NCBI GenBank assembly: GCA_947495055.1
Contig: CANLXO010000012.1
Coordinates: 47,250 to 111,249 of the forward strand
DNA: 64,000 nucleotides
Direction: 5' to 3'
Source of the DNA: an uncultured Psychrobacter sp.
GTDB taxonomy: Bacteria > Pseudomonadota > Gammaproteobacteria > Pseudomonadales > Moraxellaceae
The notes beneath the pieces are model-generated. The model was given only the letters and a program-made list of their open reading frames with translations, searched no databases and was not told where the DNA came from. Shown here piece by piece: positions 26,430 through 35,535 of this stretch (its first letter is position 1; each line of letters opens with the position of its first letter). A program made the position numbers and the translations under genes.

Positions 26430-26765
26430 ATGACAGCGGTAAAATTCTCTAATGTGACTGTTAATGCGCAAGCCACTATATCCTACGATGGACGCTGCTC
26501 AAGCCATACTATTATGTTCGAAGACGGTCGCCACAAGACCCTAGGCGTCATTTTGCCTTGTGACAATTTGGTTGATCACTATCACTTTAGCACCAATACC
26601 TCCGAGCGTATCGAAATCATTAGTGGTGAGTGCGAAGTAAAGATAAGCGGTGATGAGGAGTTTAATTACTACCGCGCTGGGCAGTCTTTTGTCGTTGAGG
26701 GCAATAGCGGCTTTAATCTGCGTACCGATGAGATTGTTCAGTACGTCTGTCATCTTGAAGGCTAA
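26430..26765 (+). CDS. ppnP: pyrimidine/purine nucleoside phosphorylase PpnP
   Basis: 111 residues of the YaiE/DUF1255 cupin family. In E. coli PpnP splits nucleosides with phosphate to give the base and ribose-1-phosphate. The small cupin is visible: SNVTVNAQATISYDGRCSSHTIMFEDGRHKTLGVILP (in parts), then SERIEIISGECEVKI and YRAGQSFVVEGNSGFNL. AAGGAAG lies before the ATG. It is divergent from recN and 130 bp upstream of rlmB; whether it shares a transcript with rlmB is not clear. Confidence 0.92.
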   Translation: MTAVKFSNVTVNAQATISYDGRCSSHTIMFEDGRHKTLGVILPCDNLVDHYHFSTNTSERIEIISGECEVKISGDEEFNYYRAGQSFVVEGNSGFNLRTDEIVQYVCHLEG

Positions 26766-26895
26766 TAATCAGCCATACATTTACATCTTAATATCAGCAG
26801 TCCCAACTCATCTATTAAAACAAACACAATCGCTTAGATTCTGTTTGTTTTTCTTTAATTGACACTTATACTTCTATTTAATCAGCAGGCCTATT

Positions 26896-27666
26896 ATGGC
26901 AAAACCCAGTTACTTCTATGGTATTCATGCCATTGATGCTTTACTTGCGCACCGTCCCTTAGATGGTTTAAGTCTATTTGTGCAACAAGGACGCGAGAGC
27001 GATACTCATGTACAGGCTATCATTCAAGAGGCCAAAGCCAACGGCATTAGCATCCAGCCCACACAAAAAGACAACCTTACGCAGCTGTGCGGTAGTCCTC
27101 AGCATCAAGGAGTGGTGCTTCATGCGCGTCCCCTCGGATTTGCTGATGAGGGACTCATTGATACAATTAGCGGGCGCGATCAGTGTCTGCTATTGGTGCT
27201 CGATCAGATTACCGATGCTCATAATTTTGGTGCTTGTTTGCGCAGCGCAGTGGCGATGGGTGTTGATGCGGTTATCTGTCCAAAACATCATGCCGCAAGT
27301 CTCACGCCCACTGTTGCCAAGGTATCAGTAGGAGCAGCTGAGATGATACCTATTATTAGCGTGACTAATCTGGCGCGGACACTTACGCAGATAAAGAACG
27401 CAGGTGTTTTTGTCTTCGGTACCGCGCTTGAAGCAAACGCTAAGCCCATACATGAAGCAGACCTGACGGGCAAAACGGCGCTGATCATGGGGTCTGAAGG
27501 TGAGGGTATGCGCCGCTTGACGATGGAGAGCTGTGATGAGCTAGTATTTATACCCATGTCAGGCAACGAGTATGGCAATTTACAAAGCCTAAATGTCAGC
27601 GTGGCTACTGGTATGGCGCTATATGAGATTAATCGACAGCGAACTTTAGCTGCTGGGCAAGGGTAA
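26896..27666 (+). CDS. rlmB: 23S rRNA 2'-O-methyltransferase RlmB
   Basis: 256 residues. A SPOUT (SpoU) methyltransferase that in E. coli modifies G2251 of 23S rRNA. The N-terminus YFYGIHAIDALLAHRP is the substrate-binding domain; the SPOUT motifs are LVLDQITDAHNFGACLRSA (motif 1, with the catalytic Arg), IMGSEGEGMRRLT (motif 2) and LQSLNVSVATGMALYEINRQR in parts (motif 3). A short insertion (EYGN) appears just before motif 3 where the usual reading is IPMxGxVxSLN. Its 3' end overlaps coaE on the other strand by 38 bp. Confidence 0.94.
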   Translation: MAKPSYFYGIHAIDALLAHRPLDGLSLFVQQGRESDTHVQAIIQEAKANGISIQPTQKDNLTQLCGSPQHQGVVLHARPLGFADEGLIDTISGRDQCLLLVLDQITDAHNFGACLRSAVAMGVDAVICPKHHAASLTPTVAKVSVGAAEMIPIISVTNLARTLTQIKNAGVFVFGTALEANAKPIHEADLTGKTALIMGSEGEGMRRLTMESCDELVFIPMSGNEYGNLQSLNVSVATGMALYEINRQRTLAAGQG

Positions 27667-28330
27667 GATAATCTTGGTGTAAAGGCTCTAGGTGCTGATA
27701 CAAAGTCTCAAGGTCGGCATCATTGAGCACCACATCGTCAGCATGGCGCGTACGCTCGCCGCGATCTAACTGATTGACCATAATAGCTTTAATTTTTGCG
27801 ACGCTTTGCCCGTCACGCTGGCTGGCGCGAGCAAGTTGCGTGTCCTCTGTCGCATCTATTACTAAGATACGCTGACACAAATTAGCCAGTCCTGCCTCTG
27901 CCGCTTCTATGAGTAGGGGCGCTGAGAGCACTGCGTAAGATGAGGTACTGGCATTTAATTGCGCTTTGGCCGCTTCACGTATTGCAGGATGGGTGATGGT
28001 TTCAAGTTCTATAAGCGCCTCAGGATTGGCAAAGACATGCGCTCTGACCGCCGCTCTATCCATTTGACCCTCCGAATTAATCGCCCAATCCCCAAATTTC
28101 TTTTGAATCTTGCGCAGAGTGGGACTACCTTTGGCGACCACCTCATGTGCGATAACATCAGCGTCTATGATATCGATACCTTGCTTAGCGAACCAATTAG
28201 TCGCCGCGGACTTACCACTACCGATGCCGCCAGTTAGTCCGATAACCAGTTTGGTTTTGTCAAAACCAGTCACTTTACGCGCCGATTTTTGGTTAGAGTC
28301 AGCATGAGATGAGCTTGCATGTATGGACAT
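27629..28330 (-). CDS. coaE: dephospho-CoA kinase CoaE
   Basis: 233 residues, longer than the usual ~205 because of an N-terminal polar extension of about 25. It makes CoA in the last step of the pathway. The P-loop is IGLTGGIGSGKSAATNWF, followed by IDADVIAHEVV (the DxD-like substrate site), RAAVRAHVFANPEALIELETITHP (in parts) and the lid RASQRDGQSVAKIKAIM, in sequence. It is the last gene of the pil block in many pseudomonads and relatives and here follows pilD by about 200 bp on the same strand. It overlaps rlmB at the 3' end. Confidence 0.95.
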   Translation of the reverse strand: MSIHASSSHADSNQKSARKVTGFDKTKLVIGLTGGIGSGKSAATNWFAKQGIDIIDADVIAHEVVAKGSPTLRKIQKKFGDWAINSEGQMDRAAVRAHVFANPEALIELETITHPAIREAAKAQLNASTSSYAVLSAPLLIEAAEAGLANLCQRILVIDATEDTQLARASQRDGQSVAKIKAIMVNQLDRGERTRHADDVVLNDADLETLYQHLEPLHQDYLTLAQQLKFAVD

Positions 28331-28526
28331 AGTAATAACTTATTATAGGCAAATGAAAGGTTGATTGATTATGAGCACAAGTCATAATTTTAAGAAATTG
28401 CTGTCTTATGTTTGCAATGTGAATGGCTATAAGTTTAACTCGTGCATTAGTATTGGCTGTCGTGGTTACATGTCATTATTGTAACGTTTTACTGAGATTG
28501 CCAGCTTACTATTGAGTTTTTCACCT

Positions 28527-29426
28527 TTAAGCATACATGCCCAGATACCCATTTACGATATCAGTGCCGTACAATAAGGCGATGATACCTGCAATAGCGA
28601 TATAAGGACCAAAGGCAAACGGCTGACTCTCGCCTTGGCGTCGCATCAAGATAATACCTACGATAGAGCCGAGTAGTGACGATAGCAAAATAATCAGCGG
28701 TAGCATCATCGGCCCAAGCCACGCCCCTAGCACCGCAAGTAATTTAAAATCGCCTTGTCCCATACCATGTTTTTTGGTGATTAAATAAAACACCTTGACC
28801 ACTATCCATAGCGACAAAAAGCCAAGGAGCAACCCCCAAATAGACTGCGTTGGGGTGACAAACCAGCTCTGTGAATTAACCGCTAGTCCCAATCCAGCAA
28901 GCGGAAAGGTCAAGCGATCTGGCAATAGCTGAGTATCAAAGTCGATACCTGTGAGCGCAATCAACGTCCACACTAGGATCAGTGCCGAGAGTCCGATAAC
29001 GTTAACGCCAAAGTGATAAATAACTGCCACAGTTAGCAGTGCAGTGATAAACTCAACGATAGGATAGCGTATACCGATAGGCGCTTTGCAAGCAGAGCAG
29101 CGACCACGTAGCACAAGCCAACTGACCAGCGGTATATTCTCATACCATTTAATCCGATGCGCGCAGTGCGGACAACGTGAAGCGGGCATGCTTAGGGTAA
29201 TAGGCACATCATTTGCTGTCATTTGAATGAGCGCGGTTGCTGGCTCCTCTTTTATGTCCGTCTGTCCTGCCAAAAATTGACTACACTCTTGTCGCCAGCC
29301 GTAGACCATCATCAGCGGCATACGGTGAATCACCACATTTAAAAAACTGCCAACACAGAGACCTAATACGGCAAACACGACCAAAGCCAAAGTCATATTG
29401 CTTTGTAATAACGCTATCAATTGCAT
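28527..29426 (-). CDS. pilD: prepilin peptidase / N-methyltransferase PilD
   Basis: 299 residues, integral inner membrane. It cleaves and N-methylates type IV prepilins and type II secretion pseudopilins. The cytoplasmic N-terminal domain has two CxxC pairs (Cys85/88 in SRCPHC and Cys110/113 in RCSACK) that bind Zn. The aspartyl active sites are Asp162-164 in GIDFDTQLLPD and Asp226 in MGQGDFKLL. An insertion of about 25 residues lies between the first helix and the zinc domain (about 48-75). It follows pilC by 14 bp, the classical pilB-pilC-pilD order. Confidence 0.95.
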   Translation of the reverse strand: MQLIALLQSNMTLALVVFAVLGLCVGSFLNVVIHRMPLMMVYGWRQECSQFLAGQTDIKEEPATALIQMTANDVPITLSMPASRCPHCAHRIKWYENIPLVSWLVLRGRCSACKAPIGIRYPIVEFITALLTVAVIYHFGVNVIGLSALILVWTLIALTGIDFDTQLLPDRLTFPLAGLGLAVNSQSWFVTPTQSIWGLLLGFLSLWIVVKVFYLITKKHGMGQGDFKLLAVLGAWLGPMMLPLIILLSSLLGSIVGIILMRRQGESQPFAFGPYIAIAGIIALLYGTDIVNGYLGMYA

Positions 29427-29440
29427 CTCATTGCTATCCT

Positions 29441-30664
29441 TTAGCCGACCACTGAACCCATTTGGAAAATGGGTAAGTACATAGCAATGACCAAGCCGCC
29501 GACTAATACCCCAAGCACCGCCATAATGAGTGGCTCCATTAGGCTCGTTAAACCATCGACCGCGTTATCGACCTCATTCTCATAGTATATAGCTACCTTG
29601 TCTAGCATCTCCTCTAGGCTTCCGGACTCCTCACCGATACCGACCATCTGGATGACAAGACTTGGGAATAGGTTGGTTGAGCGGATAGAGAACTGCAACT
29701 GCTGACCGGTGGCCACGTCGTTTTTGATTTGCTGAGTGGCATCATAAAAGACCACGTTATTGGTTGCACCAGCAGTAGAGTTTAGCGCATCAATGAGCGG
29801 TACACCTGCGGCAAAAGTGGTGGATAGCGTCCGCGAGAAGCGAGCGATAATCGCTTGATAAGCAATATTGCCAAAGATCGGTAGCTTTAGCGTCGCGCGA
29901 TCTAGAAAGTCACGAAACTTTTTAGAGCGTTTTTTGGCTTCTGAGAACCCTATGATAGCTGCGCCAATGATTAAGATCAGTACGAACCACCACGATTGCA
30001 TCCATTCAGACATCCCAACGACCATTTGGGTAAAAGCGGGCAGCTCTGCACCAAAGGAGGCAAACAGATCGGAGAATACAGGGACAACTTTGATCAGCAA
30101 AATCATGGTGACAATAATGGCCACAACGATGACCGCGATAGGATATTTCATCGCTTTTTTGATTTTTGCCTTGAGTAGCTCACTTTTTTCTTTATAAGTG
30201 GCAACCCGCTCCAGCATGGTTTCAAGCGCTCCTGATTGCTCGCCTGAGTCGACTAGTGAGCAAAACAGATCATCAAAGTAGCGCGGATGTTTGCGCAGGG
30301 CTGAGGCAAAGGTGCCGCCGGCTTCGATATCAGCTTTTATGTCTAAGACCAGCTCTTTCATACTTGGGTTATCAAGCGAGTCGGCGACGATCTCAAACGA
30401 CTGCGTAAGCGGCACGCCCGCTTTCATCATCGTCGCCAGCTGGCGCGAAAATATGGCGATATCGATAGCTTTGATCGGTTTTTTGAACTCAAATAGGGGT
30501 TTAGGCTTTTTCTTAATACCTTTAACCGTAATGCCTTGTTTGCGCAAAGTTGCTTTTGCCAGCTCCAAGCTACGGCTAGTGGTCTCGCCCTTGATCTTTT
30601 GCCCACGGCGATTGACTCCATCATAGACAAAGTCCAATAGCATATCTGTCTTAGCTTTCGCCAT
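29441..30664 (-). CDS. pilC: type IV pilus inner-membrane platform protein PilC
   Basis: 407 residues with two T2SF domains. It anchors the PilB/PilT motor to the pilus in the inner membrane. Landmarks: FSRQLATMMKAGVPLTQSFE (domain 1, with GVPL), EQSGALETMLERVATYKE, FSRTLSTTFAAGVPLIDAL (domain 2) and GEESGSLEEMLDKVAIYYE. Three hydrophobic segments are visible. The duplication of the domain is obvious. A GAGGGTG precedes the ATG. It is 124 bp downstream of pilB and 14 bp upstream of pilD. Confidence 0.96.
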   Translation of the reverse strand: MAKAKTDMLLDFVYDGVNRRGQKIKGETTSRSLELAKATLRKQGITVKGIKKKPKPLFEFKKPIKAIDIAIFSRQLATMMKAGVPLTQSFEIVADSLDNPSMKELVLDIKADIEAGGTFASALRKHPRYFDDLFCSLVDSGEQSGALETMLERVATYKEKSELLKAKIKKAMKYPIAVIVVAIIVTMILLIKVVPVFSDLFASFGAELPAFTQMVVGMSEWMQSWWFVLILIIGAAIIGFSEAKKRSKKFRDFLDRATLKLPIFGNIAYQAIIARFSRTLSTTFAAGVPLIDALNSTAGATNNVVFYDATQQIKNDVATGQQLQFSIRSTNLFPSLVIQMVGIGEESGSLEEMLDKVAIYYENEVDNAVDGLTSLMEPLIMAVLGVLVGGLVIAMYLPIFQMGSVVG

Positions 30665-30788
30665 GTGCTCACCCTCAATTATGATTCAATAAACTGTAGT
30701 TATTTTAGCGTAAAATCGATTACGTATTGATGTTAATTTTAGCGCTTTTCTCGTTGGTTTACGCGCTTATTTAGGTCGGTTTGTGCGC

Positions 30789-32492
30789 TTATTCAGAAGT
30801 AACGCGCATCATCTCTTGAATACTCGTCACGCCTTGGAGTACCTTTAAAATACCAGAGCGGCGCAAATCTCTAAAACCATTTTTGAGCGCAGCATCTTTG
30901 ATATCGATCGCATTGCCATCTTCCATGATAATACGCGAGATATCCGGACTGACTTTCATAACCTCATAAATACCAACGCGGCCTTTGTATCCTTCACGGC
31001 ACTCGCTACAACCCACAGGCTCGCTGATATGATTATTGGGGTCATCCAAGTCTGCATCGGTAAAGCCAATCTCAAGCAGGCTTTGACGCGGTACATCGAT
31101 AGGTTTTTTGCAGTTTTTACATAATCTACGAGCCAGCCTTTGTGCGATAACCAAGTTGACTGAAGTGGCGATATTAAAGGAGGCCACACCCATGTTACGT
31201 AGACGGGTCAAGGTTTCAGGTGCTGAGTTGGTGTGCAGCGTTGAGAGTACCATATGTCCCGTTTGCGCCGCCTTAATCGCAATCTCGGCGGTCTCTAAAT
31301 CTCGAATCTCACCGACCATAACGATATCAGGATCTTGACGCAAAAAAGACTTGAGCGAATTGGCAAAGGTTAAACCAACTTTGGCGTTGACGTTGACTTG
31401 ATTGATACCCTCTAAGTTAATCTCAACAGGATCCTCTGCGGTGGAGATATTGGTTTCGCCGGTATTTAGGATATTAATACCCGTATATAAAGAAACGGTC
31501 TTACCAGAACCTGTTGGTCCGGTAATCAGCAGCATACCTTGCGGCTTATGAAGCGCTTCTAAAAACATCTCTTGCTGATCAGGCTCATAGCCTAAAGCTT
31601 CAATACCGAGCATGGCAGAGGAGGGGTCTAAAATACGTAACACTAGCTTTTCGCCAAACAGCGTCGGTAATGAGCTTACCCGAAAGTCGATGGCTTTATT
31701 TTTGGATAGTTTAAGTTTGATACGCCCATCTTGTGGCACGCGGCGCTCTGAGATGTCCATTTGCGACATGACTTTTAGGCGGGCGGCGATTTTGCTGGCA
31801 AGTTGTACGGGCGGGTTGGCCATCTTTTGCATGACGCCATCAACGCGAAAACGCACACGAAAGCTCTTTTCATATGGCTCAAAATGAAGATCTGATGCGC
31901 CCATACGAATGGCATCAACGAGCATTTTATTGACGAATTTGACAACGGGTGCTTCATCGATACCATCAGAGAGTTTGGTCTCGCCATCATCAGCATCAGG
32001 GTCTTCAAAATCGACCGTTAAGTCGCTATCGGCAAACCCGCTAAAGTTTTGCATACTATCAGCATATAGCTTCTCGATACGGGCTTTGAGCTTATCCTCC
32101 TCAACCACTACCGTCTCAACAGACAAGCGCGAGTTAAAGGCGACGGCGTCTATAGCATCGATACGCGTAGGGTCACTGAGCGCGACAAAAAGCCGTTGAC
32201 CACGCTTAAAAATAGGTAGCGCATTAAATTTACGGACTATTTTTTCATCAATTAAGTCTTTGGGTATGATGTCATCGCTTAACGCATTGAGATCAAATAA
32301 AGGATCGCCAAAAGCTTGCGACATCATTTTTGCTAACTGATAAGCATTGGCTATTTTGTTATCTACCAAATAAGACACCAGTCCCATTTGCTGCTGCTGC
32401 GCCTCTCTTTGCGCAGTATCCATTTGCGCCTCGTTGACGATCCCTTCGCTAATGAGCTGCTGCGCTAAGCCGCCGATTTTAATAGTTGTCAT
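30789..32492 (-). CDS. pilB: type IV pilus assembly ATPase PilB
   Basis: 567 residues. The cytoplasmic hexameric ATPase that powers pilus extension. An N-terminal T2SSE_N domain (about 20-150) precedes the catalytic core: Asp box ASDLHFEPYE, Walker A GPTGSGKT (325-332), the Walker B region with Glu396 (VMVGEIRDLETAEIAI), His box TGHMVLSTLHTN, and a tetracysteine Zn site (Cys458, 461, 495, 498). The length and the C-terminal cysteines mark it as PilB rather than PilT. GGGAGAG precedes its ATG. First gene of a pilB-pilC-pilD run; pilA is not in the window. Confidence 0.96.
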   Translation of the reverse strand: MTTIKIGGLAQQLISEGIVNEAQMDTAQREAQQQQMGLVSYLVDNKIANAYQLAKMMSQAFGDPLFDLNALSDDIIPKDLIDEKIVRKFNALPIFKRGQRLFVALSDPTRIDAIDAVAFNSRLSVETVVVEEDKLKARIEKLYADSMQNFSGFADSDLTVDFEDPDADDGETKLSDGIDEAPVVKFVNKMLVDAIRMGASDLHFEPYEKSFRVRFRVDGVMQKMANPPVQLASKIAARLKVMSQMDISERRVPQDGRIKLKLSKNKAIDFRVSSLPTLFGEKLVLRILDPSSAMLGIEALGYEPDQQEMFLEALHKPQGMLLITGPTGSGKTVSLYTGINILNTGETNISTAEDPVEINLEGINQVNVNAKVGLTFANSLKSFLRQDPDIVMVGEIRDLETAEIAIKAAQTGHMVLSTLHTNSAPETLTRLRNMGVASFNIATSVNLVIAQRLARRLCKNCKKPIDVPRQSLLEIGFTDADLDDPNNHISEPVGCSECREGYKGRVGIYEVMKVSPDISRIIMEDGNAIDIKDAALKNGFRDLRRSGILKVLQGVTSIQEMMRVTSE

Positions 32493-32638
32493 AGATATGA
32501 TCTCTCCCTAGCCTTGCTATCAGTGCCATGGTCGAATATCAAACACAGCCTAGTGTTCTATATACTATAGCACTTGCAAAATATTTGTTATACTTGCGCG
32601 CACAAAGCGATAATGATAAATCATATAGGGCAAACAAG

Positions 32639-33433
32639 ATGCAAACTTGGGTAATAGGCAACTGGAAACAAAATCCTGCCACCAGTCACGAAGCAGGCGC
32701 ACTGGTACAAGGCTTACTTGCTGCTATTGATGCAAAATCTGCGCCAATAACTTGTCAGTTAATGGTCGCCCCAAGTAGCATTCACTTAGCAGCTGTGGCT
32801 ACGCAAATTAAGGAAACATCGCTACTTGCCGCTGCACAAGATATTAGCGCGCATAGTGATAGTACAGGTGCCTACACTGGGGATTGCTCAGCGCAGCAAG
32901 TCGCTGATGCTGGTGCAACGTGGACGCTACTAGGTCACTCTGAGCGCCGTCAGTACCATCAAGAGTCTCATGAGGCGCTTATGCAAAAGCTATCTTGTGC
33001 CCTCAAACAAAACTTGGGCGCCATATTTTGTATTGGTGAGACGCAAGCGCAGTACGATGACAAGCAAACCCTAAATGTTATCGATGAGCAGTTATCCATT
33101 ATCAAAGACTTACTAGCCCAGCAGCCAGAGATCACCGACTCTCTCTCATCGCACCTAATGATAGCTTATGAGCCAGTATGGGCGATTGGTACAGGCAAAG
33201 TCCCAACCGTCTTTGAGGTCAGCGCCACTCATCAGCATATCAAGCAGACGCTCGCTGGCCTCTCGCCCGCCTTTAGTAATATAAATGTACTCTATGGCGG
33301 TAGTGTTAATGCAGATAATGCGCAAGACTTTGCTGCTGATAGTATGATAGATGGCGCTTTGGTGGGCGGCGCTTCACTAAAGGTAGAGAGCTTTTTGGCG
33401 ATAGCGGATGCCTTTAGTCAAGCTAATGAGTAG
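32639..33433 (+). CDS. tpiA: triosephosphate isomerase TpiA
   Basis: 264 residues from the ATG at 32639. Glycolytic TIM-barrel enzyme that interconverts DHAP and glyceraldehyde-3-phosphate. Active-site residues are visible: Asn/Lys in IGNWKQNP, His in [11 protein letters not shown], and Glu in [17 protein letters not shown] (loop 6 follows). The upstream extension of the frame to 32528 has no match to the family and was dropped; AGGG lies about ten bases before this ATG. tpiA upstream of secG is a frequent order in gammaproteobacteria. Confidence 0.96.
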   Translation: MQTWVIGNWKQNPATSHEAGALVQGLLAAIDAKSAPITCQLMVAPSSIHLAAVATQIKETSLLAAAQDISAHSDSTGAYTGDCSAQQVADAGATWTLLGHSERRQYHQESHEALMQKLSCALKQNLGAIFCIGETQAQYDDKQTLNVIDEQLSIIKDLLAQQPEITDSLSSHLMIAYEPVWAIGTGKVPTVFEVSATHQHIKQTLAGLSPAFSNINVLYGGSVNADNAQDFAADSMIDGALVGGASLKVESFLAIADAFSQANE

Positions 33434-33768
33434 CTTAGTATTGTATTAAGATCTTTGGTCTTATACTCTTTGCTCTAAGAGTACGCTGAGATGTAAACGG
33501 TGTTCTTTAAGGTGATAAAAGTCACTTTAATAGTGCCCTTGCAATCGTGTACAATGCGCCTTATTTATTAAGCCTTGATACTTTCAGTTTTAATTTAACG
33601 AGCAGTTCTAATCTAACGAGCAGTTCTAATTTGACAAGGTCGAATGGCGCAAACTTTAGATTTTTTCTAGCGAGTATTGTCATAAGTTTTTTTATTTGAG
33701 CTATAAGTCGTTGGTTCACATCATTTATTATTGTTACCAGTCGTCATTAGGCGGCAAAAGAGGACACC
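33434..33768. other. intergenic region upstream of secG
   Basis: About 335 bp, AT-rich. The one clear structure is the 18-bp tandem repeat at 33585-33632. TACAAT at 33550-33555 could be a -10, but its -35 is weak. Confidence 0.45.
33585..33632. repeat. 18-bp tandem repeat, about 2.7 copies
   Basis: The unit AACGAGCAGTTCTAATCT (33597-33614) is repeated with one change at 33615-33632. A preceding partial copy (CAGTTTTAATTT, 33585-33596) matches with one difference. No biological role is clear. Confidence 0.75.
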
Positions 33769-34080
33769 ATGTTTACGTTTATATTAGCCATACATATTAT
33801 CGTAGCGATTGCTATGATCGGCTTGATTTTGATACAGCATGGTAAAGGGGCGGATGCTGGAGCCTCCTTTGGTGCAGGCTCCTCTGGTACAGTCTTTGGC
33901 GCAGCGGGTACGGCCAACTTTTTGACTCGTGCGACAGCTGTGCTTACGGTTATATTTTTTATTACCAGTATGGTACTTGCAGTCAATGCTCGCGAGCAGG
34001 CTGAAGATCAGTTTCGCCTAGATGCGCCTGTATCTGCGCCGCAAACGCCGCGCCCGTTAACCGAGAACCCTCAGCAGTAG
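33769..34080 (+). CDS. secG: preprotein translocase subunit SecG
   Basis: 103 residues, two hydrophobic helices separated by a Gly/Ala-rich loop. Part of the SecYEG channel in the inner membrane. Landmarks are AIAMIGLILIQHGKGADAGASFGAGSSGTVFGAAGTANFLTRAT in parts, closely following the family pattern of the SecG cytoplasmic loop. The C-terminus is Pro/Ala-rich. The gene precedes a tRNA-Leu, as in E. coli (secG-leuU). Confidence 0.95.
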   Translation: MFTFILAIHIIVAIAMIGLILIQHGKGADAGASFGAGSSGTVFGAAGTANFLTRATAVLTVIFFITSMVLAVNAREQAEDQFRLDAPVSAPQTPRPLTENPQQ

Positions 34081-34280
34081 TAAAAAGCAAGGTTTCGGTA
34101 TAATCATCTATTGATGGATACTCAGCGCTTGCTATTTTGATGCGTTAGTCTTACAATACTTTTTCTGTTTTTGCAGCCGACTCTTAATAGTCGACCTACT
34201 GTTCTGAATTTTCCTCAAAGAGCAGCGTAGCTAAAAGTAGATAGTCAAAAGCAGTGTGATGAGAGTTTATAGTCTCATAA

Positions 34281-34365
34281 GCGATTGTGGTGGAATTGGT
34301 AGACACGCCATCTTGAGGGGGTGGTGGCGCAAGCTGTGGGGGTTCAAGTCCCCCCAATCGCACCA
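34281..34365 (+). tRNA. tRNA-Leu (GAG)
   Basis: 85 nt with an encoded CCA end. Acceptor GCGATTG pairs with CAATCGC. The anticodon stem CCATC/GGTGG holds the loop TTGAGGG, giving anticodon GAG. The long variable arm expected of a class II tRNA-Leu is present (GGCGCAAGCT region), and the T arm has GGGGGTTCAAGTCCCCC. It follows secG, the position of leuU in E. coli. Confidence 0.96.
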
Positions 34366-34426
34366 AGTTTTAATGTTTGTTTTGTATAGTACCGATGCAT
34401 TATAGCGCTCTTTATTTAAATAAAGA

Positions 34427-34455
34427 TTGACAAGGTGATTAAACCTACTTATAAT
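34427..34455 (+). promoter_or_regulatory. consensus sigma-70 promoter of tRNA-fMet
   Basis: TTGACA (34427-34432) and TATAAT (34450-34455) with exactly 17 bp between, the textbook consensus. The tRNA starts 16 bp after the -10. A perfect 16-bp palindrome CTTTATTTAAATAAAG (34410-34425), AT-rich, lies just before the -35 and could be an UP element or a binding site. Confidence 0.93.
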
Positions 34456-34471
34456 ACGCATTCTAAATTGT

Positions 34472-34548
<77 letters not shown>

Positions 34549-34890
34549 CTTTTTATACTGATGTTTGTACCCTAAATAGCCAGTGTCGATTAGCCCACCA
34601 TTATGTTTGTGGGTTTTTTTGTACCTAAAGCTTTGTGTTATCATGACACTTGTCCTACTATACCAAGCATTAGCTTGTGTGGCGCCTGCCTACTAGGCAT
34701 AGTGAGTGCTTATTTATAAGTATTTTATAAGTAGTACGGTCTTCTACCTTATCTTATGACATCCATTTGCCTATAAATAAGATTAGGTCATAGAAAACCT
34801 AGACTGAGCGCTTTTGCCCAAAATAATAGGCAAAGTCGTTGCCGTTTATTATGTACAAGTGATACGTCAATAGGAAAAAATAAATACATT
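34549..34890. other. intergenic region between tRNA-fMet and rimP
   Basis: About 340 bp. It holds the terminator at 34592-34621, so rimP probably starts from its own promoter here. No convincing promoter boxes were found. Confidence 0.5.
34592..34621 (+). terminator. terminator after tRNA-fMet
   Basis: CCCAC (34594-34598) and GTGGG (34609-34613) form a stem with a 10-nt loop, then seven T. It lies 45 bp past the tRNA. Confidence 0.85.
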
Positions 34891-35391
34891 ATGAAATTAT
34901 CAACCAAAGTTGCTGAACTAACCGCTATCATCGAGCCTGCTGTTGCCGCTTGTGATGTGTCGCTATGGGGCGTAGAATTTGTACCGCAAGGTCAGCGCTC
35001 TTTACTGCGTATCTATATTGAGGCGTTGCCTGAAGACCAAGCACAAGACAAGCAAGTGACTATTGAGAACTGTGCGGCGGTGAATCATCAAGTCAGCGGT
35101 ATATTAGAAGTGCATGACCCTATCGCTGGCGAGTTTATTCTAGAAGTATCCTCACCTGGCTTTGATCGGGCGTTCTTTTCAGAGTCGCAAATGTGTGATT
35201 ACATCGGTCAAACGGTAAGCCTTCGTTTGATACAAGCGATTGGGCAGGGCGACAAAAAACGCCGCAAAGCGACAGGCAAGCTCGATAGTATGGACGATAC
35301 CTCACTAACGCTTAGCGCCTCTGATGGCGAAGTGTTTGAGATTGCTTTTAGTAATATAGATAAAGCAAACTTGATCTATGAAGACGTCTAG
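34891..35391 (+). CDS. rimP: ribosome maturation factor RimP
   Basis: 166 residues, needed for 30S subunit maturation in the cytoplasm. The YhbC/DUF150 landmarks are present: LTAIIEPAVAACDVSLWGVEFVPQGQ (in parts) and EVSSPGFDRAFFSESQM with the SPGxDR motif, then a C-terminal SH3-like domain ending in ANLIYED. It begins the rimP-nusA-infB cluster. The nearest Shine-Dalgarno-like AGGA is far (about 17 bases) from the ATG, so the start is fixed by family alignment rather than by a strong RBS. Confidence 0.95.
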   Translation: MKLSTKVAELTAIIEPAVAACDVSLWGVEFVPQGQRSLLRIYIEALPEDQAQDKQVTIENCAAVNHQVSGILEVHDPIAGEFILEVSSPGFDRAFFSESQMCDYIGQTVSLRLIQAIGQGDKKRRKATGKLDSMDDTSLTLSASDGEVFEIAFSNIDKANLIYEDV

Positions 35392-35535
35392 CGCTACATA
35401 TAATCTAATATCAAAAATTTGAGCCGTGAATAACTCATTGTGACAATAGTAGTAGTGACATTCGTAATGACGATAAACGTTACGACATCAATGATAAGAT
35501 ATGAGTCAATAACAAAACGATAGGACAGATAGAGT

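Noticed and set aside
33585-33632. CRISPR-like short repeats
   Set aside because: Direct tandem units with no spacers; not a CRISPR array.
34268-34273. TATAGT as a promoter for tRNA-Leu
   Set aside because: Only 7 bp before the mature 5' end and no -35; co-transcription with secG is more likely.
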